This document shows, in pieces, positions 53,931 to 63,145 of a stretch of DNA of 64,000 nt. The stretch's first letter is position 1. Each line of letters begins with the position of its first letter. A model generated the notes under the pieces. The model worked only from the letters and a program-made list of their open reading frames with translations, made no database searches and was not told the origin of the DNA. Source of the DNA: Flavobacterium kayseriense (GTDB lineage Bacteria; Bacteroidota; Bacteroidia; Flavobacteriales; Flavobacteriaceae); the NCBI RefSeq assembly GCF_014305095.1, contig NZ_JACRUI010000001.1, positions 1,176,744 through 1,240,743 of the forward strand, written 5' to 3'. The position numbers and the translations under genes are program-made.

Positions 53931-54455
53931 AGGATTTAATTTTTTTGGTTCTTTTTTTAAACTAGGAAAATGATTAGTAGTTAAATTAAATGATACTTTT
54001 TGTACTGTAATTTTCTATCAACAAATTTATGTATTTTTTACATTATTAATTATAATTGTTAAAATTATCGATAAAATACATTATTTAGTGTTAAATAGTA
54101 GGTAATTATTTATTGTGATTATAGCTGCTACAGTAAGGTTTTATGCATTAACAATAATTAGAAGTAGCTTTGTCATACCATTAAAAATAGTAGGAGTATA
54201 GTTCTATATAGCAAGTTAAATAAACAACTAGCGCTTTCTGCCTAGGCATAAGGGGAGCTGCTATATTTAATGTACTACAATGCCTTATGTTTTTAATAAA
54301 GGATTATGAACTGTTGAATATCTTAGTTAAGCAATTAGCTTTAAATTTGTTTTCTGAATCTGGAGGTAGTAGTTCAGTTGTGTATATTATTTATCAGTAA
54401 GTCGAAAATTTAATAGTGTCTTTATTTTAGTAAAAAGCGTAACTTTACAACCTAA
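53931..54455. other. 525-base intergenic region
   Basis: AT-rich spacer between the starts of the divergent lipoprotein and ispB-like genes. I find no coding frame worth calling and no tRNA. A short inverted repeat (CATAAGG near 54248 and CCTTATG near 54282) and a TAACTTTA close to the ispB-like start are all I see. Confidence 0.5.
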
Positions 54456-55433
54456 ATGAATGTCACTTCTCAAATAAAACAGCCCATCCGTAAAGAAATG
54501 GAACTTTTTGAAAAAAAGTTCTATGAATCGATGACTTCGCAAGTGGCTTTACTTAATAGAATCACCTATTACATCGTGAATCGTAAGGGAAAACAGATGC
54601 GTCCTATGTTTGTTTTTCTGACCTCGAAAATGGTTTCAGCAGGAGCGGTAAATGAAAGAACTTATCGAGGTGCCTGCGTTATCGAACTAATTCACACCGC
54701 TACTTTGGTCCATGATGATGTGGTTGATGATAGCAATCGCCGCAGAGGTTTTTTCTCTATTAATGCATTGTGGAAGAATAAAATCGCTGTATTGGTCGGC
54801 GATTATTTGCTGTCCAAAGGATTATTGCTTTCTATCGATAATGGTGATTTTGATTTACTTAAAATCATTTCGGTAGCAGTTCGAGAAATGAGCGAAGGGG
54901 AGTTACTTCAAATCGAAAAAGCTAGAAGGCTAGATATTACTGAAGATGTTTATTACGAAATCATTCGAAAAAAGACCGCTACACTTATTGCGGCTTGCTG
55001 TGCTCTCGGAGCTAAATCTGTTATTGAAGATGAAGCGCAAGTAGAGAACATGCGGAAATTTGGTGAACTCATAGGAATGGCATTTCAAATCAAAGATGAT
55101 TTATTTGATTATACAGATGAAGCTATTGGTAAACCCACCGGAATCGATATTAAGGAACAAAAAATGACGCTCCCGTTAATTCATGTCTTAAACACCTGTA
55201 CTGCAAAGGAAAAGTCTTGGTTGATCAACTCAATTAAAAATCATAATAAAGATAAAAAAAGAGTGAAGGAAGTGATTACTTTCGTAAAAGACAATAACGG
55301 TTTAGTCTACGCCGAAAATAAGATGACTGAATTCCAGCAAGAAGCCCTTTTATTGCTGAATAATTACCCTGAATCTGATTTTAAAGATGCATTGATTCTG
55401 ATGGTCAATTACGTTATTGAAAGAAAAAAATAG
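54456..55433 (+). CDS. ispB: Trans-polyprenyl diphosphate synthase (octaprenyl type)
   Basis: 325 residues. It lengthens isoprenoid chains for quinone side chains. Both Asp-rich motifs are present: LVHDDVVDDSNRRRG (DDxxD-type, about residue 85) and FQIKDDLFDYTDE (about 210). GKQMRPMFVFL and GDYLLSKGLL fit as well. The residues before the first motif are small or hydrophobic, consistent with a long-chain product, but length is not proven. It is a single gene; a TAACTTTA motif just upstream may be its promoter. Confidence 0.9.
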   Translation: MNVTSQIKQPIRKEMELFEKKFYESMTSQVALLNRITYYIVNRKGKQMRPMFVFLTSKMVSAGAVNERTYRGACVIELIHTATLVHDDVVDDSNRRRGFFSINALWKNKIAVLVGDYLLSKGLLLSIDNGDFDLLKIISVAVREMSEGELLQIEKARRLDITEDVYYEIIRKKTATLIAACCALGAKSVIEDEAQVENMRKFGELIGMAFQIKDDLFDYTDEAIGKPTGIDIKEQKMTLPLIHVLNTCTAKEKSWLINSIKNHNKDKKRVKEVITFVKDNNGLVYAENKMTEFQQEALLLLNNYPESDFKDALILMVNYVIERKK

Positions 55434-55561
55434 CTCTGTTTTGTCATTTTGAAGAAGGAAGAAACTCAGCGATCGTTTTTTTTTAAATAATTTATTACAA
55501 CTCCATGCAACCTTTTTGCGTTTGCAATCGTCTATACTCATAGAAACCCTTTATAGCAACA

Positions 55562-56122
55562 TTGAAAGTAATAAACTTACATCAGGAAGAAAAAGAAATG
55601 ATTCAGCTGGCTGTCGAAAACAATCGTCAAGCACAGCAACAAATCTATTCTCGGTTTTCACCAAAAATGTTAAGTATTTGTCGTTTGTACGTTAAAGATT
55701 TGCAGCAAGCTGAAGATATTATGATTACTTCTTTTATGAAAGCGCTCTCGAACTTAAAAACTTTTGAACATAACGGAAGTTTCGAAGGATGGATTAGACG
55801 GATAATGGTAAATGAATGTATTTCTTTCCTACGCGTGCACAAAAAAGTTAGCTATATAGAAGATGCTTTTTATCTAGAAGAAAGTACTGAAATCGATGCA
55901 TTCGATTTGGAAACAGAGGATATTCAGTTAATGATTGATAATTTACCAGATGGTTATAAAATGGTATTTAATCTCTATGCAATCGAGGGTTACAAGCACA
56001 AAGAAATAGCGGCGATGCTCGGAATCAATGAAGGAACTTCCAAATCGCAGTTGTCACATGCGAGAAAAATTTTGCAACAGCAAATTAATGCAACAAAAAA
56101 GTTTGATTATGGAACCAAATAA
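55562..56122 (+). CDS. ECF-type RNA polymerase sigma factor
   Basis: 186 residues from TTG 55562. Region 2 is FSPKMLSICRLYVKDLQQAEDIMITSFMKALSNLKTFEHNGSFEGWIRRIMVNECISFLR, with the usual LAED-like core-binding block and the F-E-GWIRRI -10 helix. Region 4 is LPDGYKMVFNLYAIEGYKHKEIAAMLGINEGTSKSQLSHARK. Short ECF sigma factors in Bacteroidota are usually controlled by an anti-sigma factor encoded next to them. Here the following gene overlaps its stop by 14 bases and encodes a single-pass membrane protein. Confidence 0.92.
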   Translation: MKVINLHQEEKEMIQLAVENNRQAQQQIYSRFSPKMLSICRLYVKDLQQAEDIMITSFMKALSNLKTFEHNGSFEGWIRRIMVNECISFLRVHKKVSYIEDAFYLEESTEIDAFDLETEDIQLMIDNLPDGYKMVFNLYAIEGYKHKEIAAMLGINEGTSKSQLSHARKILQQQINATKKFDYGTK

Positions 56123-56831
56123 GTTCGATTACAACATAAAGGAAAAAATGGAGGCAAGAACCATTGCGCCTTCTGCAGTGGCTTGGGAGAAATTAGAAGC
56201 AATGATGCCTCTTGTAGAGCAACCAAAACGGAAAGTTGCTTGGTTATATATCGCAGCAAGTTTTACTGGACTGCTTATTGTAGGAACTATTTTCTTTCAA
56301 AATTTTGAAACCAATATAGTTAAGAAAAATATCCCTTTAGTTTTAGAACAAAGCGAAAGCAATGATCGTCCGAAGGAGTTAGAGTTGGTTAAGGAAACAC
56401 CTGTGGTTTCGAAAAAAGGGAGTAATACTAATCAATCAGGAATTCAAGTAGTTGCAGCTAAAGGATTTCAACGTGAGAAAGCAACTAATGAGAAGAATCG
56501 AACTTCTGAGCCTTTAGTAACTAATTTAGTAAATGAAGAGCAAAATCCAAGTAGTGGTTTAGTGGATAAAAGTAGGGCAATAGCAAGCAGAAATTTATAC
56601 ATATCGGCAGCCGAATTATTAGCTACTGTTTCCAATGTAAAATTACAAACCACTGCTACTGAAAGGATAATTGAAGTCCCGCAACAAGGTTACAAGATAA
56701 ATCCCAATAGTTTATTGTCAAATGCAGAGACGGAGCTAAATCAAACTTTTAGGGAGACTACATTAAATAAGTTGAGTAAAAATTTCAATAGTATAAAAAC
56801 GGTTTTAGTCAATAGAAATTACGCAGAATAA
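56109..56831 (+). CDS. Putative single-pass anti-sigma factor
   Basis: 240 residues from ATG 56109, overlapping the sigma gene by 14 bases. A cytoplasmic N-terminal segment (MEPNKFDYNIKEKMEARTIAPSAVAWEKLEAMM) resembles the sigma-binding tails of Bacteroidota anti-sigma proteins, with a P-SAVAWEKLEAMM motif. One transmembrane helix spans about residues 43-63. The periplasmic part is polar and disordered, without a recognised domain. Membership as anti-sigma is inferred from position and topology; there is no zinc ASD motif. It is followed 34 bases later by the outer-membrane protein gene. Confidence 0.72.
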   Translation: MEPNKFDYNIKEKMEARTIAPSAVAWEKLEAMMPLVEQPKRKVAWLYIAASFTGLLIVGTIFFQNFETNIVKKNIPLVLEQSESNDRPKELELVKETPVVSKKGSNTNQSGIQVVAAKGFQREKATNEKNRTSEPLVTNLVNEEQNPSSGLVDKSRAIASRNLYISAAELLATVSNVKLQTTATERIIEVPQQGYKINPNSLLSNAETELNQTFRETTLNKLSKNFNSIKTVLVNRNYAE

Positions 56832-56865
56832 TAAAAAATCAATCATCAATCAAAAATCGGAAATC

Positions 56866-58482
56866 ATGAAAAAAATTATTTTAATTACAGTATTGTTTTT
56901 AGTGGCCGCCGTGGCTCAATTAAGCGCGCAAGAAAAAGGAAGTTATAAATCCCTTTTAGATTGGTCCTATTGGCAATCTGATCCAGTTAAGTATGAAATG
57001 AGTCTAGAAACTCCTTCGGAAGTTAGCGGCCAAAATATTTTTAGTATTAAATCTGTCGTAAGTAAAATTGATAAGTTTGGGACACTAATGAACACTATGA
57101 AATCCGACGATTATAAGGGTAAAACAGTTAAAATGACTGGTTATATAAAAAGTAATAATGTGAAAAAATGGGCCGGACTATGGATGCGCGTAGATTATTA
57201 TGGAACAGCTGTTTTAGCATTTGATAATATGCAAAATAGAGGGGTTAAAAGAACAACTGATTGGGCAAAATACGAAGTAGTATTGTTTGTACCTCAAGAA
57301 GCTACATCCATTTCTTATGGTGTTTTATTAGATGGAACAGGTCAAATTTGGTTTAAAGATGTGAATTTTGAAATTGTAGACGATAGTGTTCCTGAAACTG
57401 GTCCGAATAAAGGAAGAGATCATAAAGTACTATCATTTGAAAAGAGAGCAAAAGCAATTGCTAGTGAAATAAATAGAATTACTGAAGAAGAGAAAAATGC
57501 ATTAAAAGCAGATATAGAGGCAATTGATAAAGATCTTGCTAGTGCAGTTATTACCAAAGAAAAAGCAGATGAACTTAAGCTAGAGAAAGCTAAAGTTCGT
57601 GCGACTGCAATCGAGACACGAGTTACTTTAGAACAAAAAAAATTGAATCAATTAGTTCAAGATAAAGTGAATGGAAAGGTCTTCGAAGAAAAAGATACTC
57701 GAAGTGGTGGTAGAACGATTATTATGGGTAATAATAGTGATGAGATTGGAGAGCGTCAAACAGAGATTAATATTACTTCCATGAAAGTTTACAATGGCCA
57801 AGAGGATAAAGAGGATCGCCAGTCAAAACGAACCACAAGTCAATTAGTTTTTGCAACGGGATTAAACAATCTTGTTACAAATGGTTCGGTAAATAAATCT
57901 GATTTTAGGTATGCGGGATCTCATTTTTATGAATGGGGATTAACCTATAATACGAGACTTATTGATGATAATAATTTGTTGCATGCAAAGTATGGTTTAT
58001 CGGTGATGTATAATAATTTACGACCTACTAATAATCGCTTCTTTGAGACTAGCGGGGATCAAACTATTTTACAATCTAACACAATTAATCCTGCTGCAAA
58101 TAGTATTCGTATCGATGAGGCTCGTTTAAGAAACGTCTATTTAGTGCTACCGCTCCATTTAGAATTTGATTTTTCGGGAAAAACGGTAAAAGAAGATCGT
58201 ACGTATTTTAAAACACATCAATCATGGCGAATAGGTTTTGGGGGTTACGCAGGAGCTAGGTTAAAAACGAAGCAAATTTTAGAATACCAAATCGATAACA
58301 ATGACGTTACTGCAAAATATAAAGGAGGCTACAATACGAGTAATTTTATATATGGTTTGAGTTCCTATGTTGGTTACGGAGCTACGAGCCTGTATGTGAA
58401 ATATGATTTGAATCCATTGTTTAAAGACAACGTGCTGAAACAAAATAATGTTTCTCTTGGTGTACGATTTGATTTCAATTAA
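56866..58482 (+). CDS. Three-part outer-membrane protein: sugar-binding-like domain, coiled coil, beta barrel
   Basis: 538 residues with a signal peptide (about 1-21). Residues 24-172 resemble a compact beta domain known from secreted and regulatory proteins (SDDYKGKTVKMTGYIKSNN, WAGLWMRVDYYG, AFDNMQNRGVK, TDWAKYEVVLFVPQEA, WFKDVNFEI). Residues about 188-275 are a long charged coiled coil (EEEKNALKADIEAIDKDL, EKAKVRATAIETRVTLEQKKL). From about 320 to the end, alternating strands finish in VSLGVRFDFN, a typical outer-membrane barrel end. It is the third gene of the sigma operon, so it is the probable target or signal partner. Function unknown. Confidence 0.8.
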   Translation: MKKIILITVLFLVAAVAQLSAQEKGSYKSLLDWSYWQSDPVKYEMSLETPSEVSGQNIFSIKSVVSKIDKFGTLMNTMKSDDYKGKTVKMTGYIKSNNVKKWAGLWMRVDYYGTAVLAFDNMQNRGVKRTTDWAKYEVVLFVPQEATSISYGVLLDGTGQIWFKDVNFEIVDDSVPETGPNKGRDHKVLSFEKRAKAIASEINRITEEEKNALKADIEAIDKDLASAVITKEKADELKLEKAKVRATAIETRVTLEQKKLNQLVQDKVNGKVFEEKDTRSGGRTIIMGNNSDEIGERQTEINITSMKVYNGQEDKEDRQSKRTTSQLVFATGLNNLVTNGSVNKSDFRYAGSHFYEWGLTYNTRLIDDNNLLHAKYGLSVMYNNLRPTNNRFFETSGDQTILQSNTINPAANSIRIDEARLRNVYLVLPLHLEFDFSGKTVKEDRTYFKTHQSWRIGFGGYAGARLKTKQILEYQIDNNDVTAKYKGGYNTSNFIYGLSSYVGYGATSLYVKYDLNPLFKDNVLKQNNVSLGVRFDFN

Positions 58483-58502
58483 GAGAATTTTAATTAGTTG
58501 GT

Positions 58503-58537
58503 AAACCCTTTCAGATAATAAATCTCGAAAGGGTTTT
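58503..58537 (+). terminator. Terminator of the sigma-factor operon
   Basis: AAACCCTTTC pairs with GAAAGGGTTT, with an inner AGAT/ATCT pairing. The T tail is short (TTTTGC). Confidence 0.65.
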
Positions 58538-58591
58538 GCTATTTAAAAACTTTGTAACTTTGACTTTTTATAACTTTTACCCAAAATTAAA

Positions 58592-60565
58592 TTGATTTCT
58601 AAAGCTACTATTGATACTGTTTTTGAAACTGCTCGTGTTGAGGAGGTTATTGGTGATTTTGTACAATTAAAGCGAGCAGGTAGTAATTTTAAGGGATTAA
58701 GTCCCTTTTCAGATGAACGCTCTCCTTCATTTATGGTCTCTCCTGCCAAAGGAATTTGGAAAGATTTTAGTTCAGGAAAAGGGGGCAATTCTGTTGCGTT
58801 TTTAATGGAGCACGAACATTTTACCTATCCTGAGGCGATACGCTACCTTGCAAGAAAATACAATATCGAAATTGAAGAAACAGAATTAACAGACGCAGAA
58901 AAAGCAAATACCGATATTCGTGAAAGTATGTATTTAGTTTCAGAGTTTGCCAAAGACTATTTTTATCAAACGCTTTTAAAATCTGAAGAGGGTAAGGCAA
59001 TTGGTCTTTCGTATTTTAAAGAGCGAGGATTTACAACTGAAACAATAGAGAAATTTAGCTTGGGATACTCACCAGAGTCTTGGGACGCTTTTACAAAAGA
59101 AGCTTTAGGTAAAGGGTATAAATTAGAGTTTTTAGAAAGTACTGGCTTAACGATTCCTAGAGAGGATAGACCATTTGATAGGTTCAAGGGCCGTGTAATG
59201 TTTCCTATTCAAAGTATGTCAGGAAGGACTTTAGGTTTTGGAGGTCGTATTTTAAGCAATGATAAAAAAGCGGCTAAATACCTCAATTCACCTGAGAGTG
59301 ATATTTACCATAAAAGTAAAGTACTTTATGGGATCTATCATGCCAAGCAGGCTATTGCCAAAGAAAACAACTGCTACCTTGTTGAAGGATATACGGATGT
59401 GATCCAGTTTCATCAATCTGGAATCGAAAATGTAGTATCCTCATCTGGAACGGCATTAACACCCGATCAAATTAGATTAATTAATAGGCTCACTAAAAAC
59501 ATTACTGTCTTATTTGATGGCGATGCTGCTGGATTGCGCGCTTCTATTCGTGGAATCGATTTGATTTTGGAGGAAGGAATGAACGTAAAAGTCTGTTCTT
59601 TTCCTGACGGAGAGGACCCGGATAGTTTTGCTAAGAAAACATCGTATGATGACTTGGTAGCGTATCTGGATGAAAACGCAAAAGATTTTATTCAGTTCAA
59701 AGCTTCACTTTTGATGAAGGAGGCGAAAAATGATCCAATCAAAAAAGCAGATTTGATCAGAGATATGGTGGTGAGTATATCTAAAATTCCGGATCGTATT
59801 CAGCGAGAAATTTATATTCAAGAATGTTCGCGCATCATGGATATTAGTGAGCAAGTTTTGCAAAGTACGCTGGCGCAATTGGTTCAAAAAGATTCTGCAG
59901 AAATCGTTAAAACCGAAAAGAAAGAACTTGAGAAAAAAGCCTTTGAAGTAATAAAAAATGGTAATCCTGTCGATGGCCAAAAAGTAGATATATTATACAG
60001 ATTGGAACGAAAAATTATAGAAATTTTATTGCTTTACGGGAATAAAACCGAACAGTTCGAAGATGTAATGATGAAATCTAATGACGACGGCGAAATTGAA
60101 CACGTAATCGAGTTCAACGAGTATAAAGTCTTTCATAGGATTTACTTAAGTCTACAAGAAGATGAGGTAGAGCTTGCGAATCCTTTGTTTAGAGAGTTAT
60201 TTAATGACTTAATTAACTTTTACCTACAGAACGAGAGTTTTAACTTGGAGCAATACCTAATGCATTTACAGCCTGATTTTGCACAAGAAGTAACTGATAT
60301 TCTAATGGAGGACGAGCGCTTAGTAATGCACAACTGGGAAGGTCAAAATATTTTTCCTAAATCTAAGAACGATACGATCAGTCAAAATGTATCAGAGACC
60401 ATACTTACTTTAAGATGGTATTTGGTTGGTAAAATCATTGATGAATTAAAAAGCTCCATATTACCTGATACAGATAATACGGAGCCTATGACTCAAATAA
60501 AAGACTATAATGAACTCACTCGTGCCTTTTCTAAAAAGTTAGGTCGAGTAATGTCTCGTTTTTAA
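58592..60565 (+). CDS. dnaG: DNA primase DnaG, lacking zinc ligands
   Basis: 657 residues from TTG 58592. It makes RNA primers for DNA replication. The N-terminal zinc-ribbon position is clear by alignment (FKGLSPFSDERSPSF and GIWKDFSSGKGGNSVAF), but all four ligands are gone: the usual CPFH is SPFS (Ser37, Ser40) and CFGC is DFSS (Asp58, Ser61). The TOPRIM core is intact: YLVEGYTDVIQFHQSG, LFDGDAAGLRAS and FPDGEDPDS. The C-terminal part is long (to 657), fit for helicase contact. It ends exactly where the convergent response-regulator gene ends. Confidence 0.95.
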   Translation: MISKATIDTVFETARVEEVIGDFVQLKRAGSNFKGLSPFSDERSPSFMVSPAKGIWKDFSSGKGGNSVAFLMEHEHFTYPEAIRYLARKYNIEIEETELTDAEKANTDIRESMYLVSEFAKDYFYQTLLKSEEGKAIGLSYFKERGFTTETIEKFSLGYSPESWDAFTKEALGKGYKLEFLESTGLTIPREDRPFDRFKGRVMFPIQSMSGRTLGFGGRILSNDKKAAKYLNSPESDIYHKSKVLYGIYHAKQAIAKENNCYLVEGYTDVIQFHQSGIENVVSSSGTALTPDQIRLINRLTKNITVLFDGDAAGLRASIRGIDLILEEGMNVKVCSFPDGEDPDSFAKKTSYDDLVAYLDENAKDFIQFKASLLMKEAKNDPIKKADLIRDMVVSISKIPDRIQREIYIQECSRIMDISEQVLQSTLAQLVQKDSAEIVKTEKKELEKKAFEVIKNGNPVDGQKVDILYRLERKIIEILLLYGNKTEQFEDVMMKSNDDGEIEHVIEFNEYKVFHRIYLSLQEDEVELANPLFRELFNDLINFYLQNESFNLEQYLMHLQPDFAQEVTDILMEDERLVMHNWEGQNIFPKSKNDTISQNVSETILTLRWYLVGKIIDELKSSILPDTDNTEPMTQIKDYNELTRAFSKKLGRVMSRF

Positions 60566-61195
60566 TTAAACGATTTCTAGTGTTTTAGCTTTGTTTACTA
60601 AATCAACGAGGTTAGTTACATTTAATTTTGTAAGTAAACGTAATTTGTACGTACTAATCGTTTTTTCGTTAAGACCAAGAATGTCTGCTATTTCGTGATT
60701 TTTCTTTCCACCACTTAAATAACGTAAAACCTCGACCTCACGGTTTGATAGTTTTCTGTACAAACGTTCGCTTTTACTTTGTTTAGCAATTAGTGCAAGA
60801 TTCTTCTTAACAGTTTCATTCATGATAATCTTACCTTGATTAACTTTTATGATTGACTGCCCTAAAGTTTCTAGCTTTTCTTGTTTGTGTACATATCCAG
60901 AAACGCCGGCTTTGATGGCATTAGGAGCATATATCTGTTCAGATAGTCCACTAAAAATAATGATTTTGGTTTTCGGGAAGTTTTTCAAAATAGATTTAAC
61001 TTCAAAAATACTTGAAAGTCCTTCAAGTTCTAGGTCTAATACTAAGACATCAATGTCTTTTGTAAGTAAGATATCGCGAATCATCAAAAAGCTACCTACG
61101 TTGGCAACTATTGAGATTTCAGCGTGTTCTTTAAAATAAGATTTTACGCCAAAATGTACTACGGGGTAATTATCGGCAAAACAAACTTTTATCAT
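60566..61195 (-). CDS. NarL/LuxR-family response regulator
   Basis: 209 residues. Receiver domain: DVLVLDLELEG with the phospho-acceptor Asp (about 55), a helix-4 switch FPKTKIIIFSGL and the Lys in GVSGYVHKQE. The C-terminal LuxR helix-turn-helix is LSNREVEVLRYLSGGKKNHEIADILGLNEKTISTYKLRLLTKL. The acidic pair at the start (residues 6-9, VCFADNYP) is partly replaced (only one Asp), which may alter metal binding. No sensor kinase is next to it, so it is an orphan here. It is convergent with dnaG with no gap. Confidence 0.9.
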   Translation of the reverse strand: MIKVCFADNYPVVHFGVKSYFKEHAEISIVANVGSFLMIRDILLTKDIDVLVLDLELEGLSSIFEVKSILKNFPKTKIIIFSGLSEQIYAPNAIKAGVSGYVHKQEKLETLGQSIIKVNQGKIIMNETVKKNLALIAKQSKSERLYRKLSNREVEVLRYLSGGKKNHEIADILGLNEKTISTYKLRLLTKLNVTNLVDLVNKAKTLEIV

Positions 61196-61287
61196 AATAA
61201 TTAATTTTTTTTAGTTGTTTGTTATTAATCATCTCTAAATTTAGTGAAAAAAAAATTATTATTACTAAAATTCCTTATAAATTAAAA

Positions 61288-62088
61288 TTAGTAACGATTA
61301 ATTTTACAAACGGGTATTGCATTCATTTTATGTTGGTTGGTGGTATTTAATTTTTTGTATATATCATATACTTGCTTTTGTCTTTCTGTAAAGTCATCTA
61401 TAGACTTTCCTGATTCAACAGATAACATAGCCCATTCAAGTTCATCATACGATGCGCCTAGTTGGTCTTCGTCTGTTTTTTCATTTCCATATAATCCATC
61501 TGAAGGCTGTGCTTCTAAAATCGATTGAGGTACTTGTAGATGAGCAGCAAGTAAAAAAACTTCTGATTTCATTAAATCAGCAATTGGACTGAGATCTACT
61601 CCTCCGTCTCCATATTTAGTGTAGAATCCTACGCCAAAATCTTCTACTTTGTTACCTGTTCCAGCAACTAATAAGCCCTTTACTCCAGCAAAGTAATATA
61701 AGGTAGTCATTCTTAGTCTAGCTCTAGTATTCGCAAGAGTTAAACTAAGTTTGTTTTCGTCAAAATCTTGTGAAATCGTCGATTTAAATTGCTCAAAAAG
61801 AGTAGTTAAATCTGCTTCAGTACTTGTTACATTTTTAAAACGCTGTTTTAATTGCGCAATATGCTCCTTTGCTCTATTTACATGACTAGCATGTTGGTGA
61901 ATGGGCATCTCGACACACAAAACATCCATTCCAGTTTGTGCACACAAGGTAGAAGTGACGGCTGAGTCAACTCCGCCTGAGATACCAACAACAAATCCGT
62001 TCACTTTTGCGTTTTGTGCATAATCCCTTAGCCAATTGACAATTTGATTATTTACTTTTTCGATCTGAATAGAATTGTTTTTAGTCAT
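61288..62088 (-). CDS. nadE: NH3-dependent NAD(+) synthetase
   Basis: 266 residues. It amidates deamido-NAD using ammonia and ATP. The N-type PP loop VGISGGVDSAVTSTL, TLANTRARLRMTTLYYFA, GTGNKVEDFGVGFYTKYGDGGVDLSPIADLMKSEV and EAQPSDGLYGNEKTDEDQLG are all present. It lacks the N-terminal nitrilase-type glutaminase domain of the 540- or 680-residue forms, so free ammonia is the donor. It is divergent from gldB. Confidence 0.95.
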   Translation of the reverse strand: MTKNNSIQIEKVNNQIVNWLRDYAQNAKVNGFVVGISGGVDSAVTSTLCAQTGMDVLCVEMPIHQHASHVNRAKEHIAQLKQRFKNVTSTEADLTTLFEQFKSTISQDFDENKLSLTLANTRARLRMTTLYYFAGVKGLLVAGTGNKVEDFGVGFYTKYGDGGVDLSPIADLMKSEVFLLAAHLQVPQSILEAQPSDGLYGNEKTDEDQLGASYDELEWAMLSVESGKSIDDFTERQKQVYDIYKKLNTTNQHKMNAIPVCKINRY

Positions 62089-62118
62089 AAATAGTTCAAG
62101 TTTTCGAAGCTAGGGATG

Positions 62119-62126
62119 TATATTTG
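62119..62126 (+). promoter_or_regulatory. Putative gldB promoter -7 element
   Basis: TATATTTG, 65 bases upstream of the gldB ATG in the 103-base gap shared with nadE. It matches TAnnTTTG; no TTG is at ideal spacing. Confidence 0.5.
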
Positions 62127-62191
62127 CAAAAAATATAATAGAGTTTCTCTTTAATACCTTGTTTTGTAGGTGCAAATTTAATTAAAATATA

Positions 62192-63145
62192 ATGAAAAAG
62201 TGTCTAATTTTGTTTATACCCTTGTTTTTTTTGTCTTGTAATCAAAAAAGTAAGCAAGAATCAGCTATTGCTAATGTGCCAATAGAAATAGATGTAGTTC
62301 GGTTTGATAAGATTTTTTTCGAAACACCCCCGAGCAAGTTAGCCGAAATTAAGCGAGAGTTTCCATTTTTCTTTCCCGAGGGTAATGATGATGCGGTATG
62401 GATCGAAAAAATGCAAAATCCGCAATGGAAAGAACTTTATGCCGAAGTACAAAAAAAATATGCTAATATCGAAACACTACAAACGGATTTCGAGACTCTT
62501 TTCAAGCATATTACTTATTATTACCCTAAAACTAAAGTTCCAAAAGTAATTACTGTTATCTCTGAAATGGATTATGAGAACAAAGTTATCTATGCAGACA
62601 GCCTAGTTATTGTATCTCTAGAAATGTATTTAGGAAAAGAACATAGGTTTTATCAGTTTCCTAACTATATTAAACAAAATTTTGAACCCAATCAAATTAT
62701 GCCAGATGTAGTATCTAGTTTTTTTACAACAGTTGCACCACCTAATTTAGATAAAAAATTACTTTCTAGTATGATTTATGCTGGGAAGGAACTTTATATG
62801 AAAGATTTGTTTTTACCTGAGGTTGCTGCAAATGAAAAAATTGGGTATACTGAAGATCAGATGATTTGGTGCAAAGAAAACGAAAGTTATATCTGGCGCT
62901 ATTTTATAGATAAGCAATTATTATATAGTGATGATCAAAAATTAATCCCGCGTTTTATTAATCCCGCTCCATTTTCAAAATTTTATTTAGAAATTGACAA
63001 TGAGTCACCTGGTAAAGTAGGCGCTTATATAGGTTGGCAAATTGTTAACTCATATATGCAAAACAATGAAGTATCTTTGCAGCAATTATTAAAAATGAAT
63101 GCTCAAGAAATATTTGAAAAATCAAAATATAAACCTAAAAAGTAA
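62192..63145 (+). CDS. gldB: Gliding motility lipoprotein GldB
   Basis: 317 residues. Lipoprotein signal with lipobox FLSC (Cys16). Known GldB landmarks appear: NVPIEIDVVRFDKIFFETPPSKL, FPFFFPEGNDDAVWIEKMQNP and the C-terminal PGKVGAYIGWQIVNSYM. In F. johnsoniae gldB is needed for gliding and is cotranscribed with gldC. The gldC gene begins in the stop of gldB (TAATG at 63143-63147). A promoter-like element is upstream. Confidence 0.93.
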   Translation: MKKCLILFIPLFFLSCNQKSKQESAIANVPIEIDVVRFDKIFFETPPSKLAEIKREFPFFFPEGNDDAVWIEKMQNPQWKELYAEVQKKYANIETLQTDFETLFKHITYYYPKTKVPKVITVISEMDYENKVIYADSLVIVSLEMYLGKEHRFYQFPNYIKQNFEPNQIMPDVVSSFFTTVAPPNLDKKLLSSMIYAGKELYMKDLFLPEVAANEKIGYTEDQMIWCKENESYIWRYFIDKQLLYSDDQKLIPRFINPAPFSKFYLEIDNESPGKVGAYIGWQIVNSYMQNNEVSLQQLLKMNAQEIFEKSKYKPKK

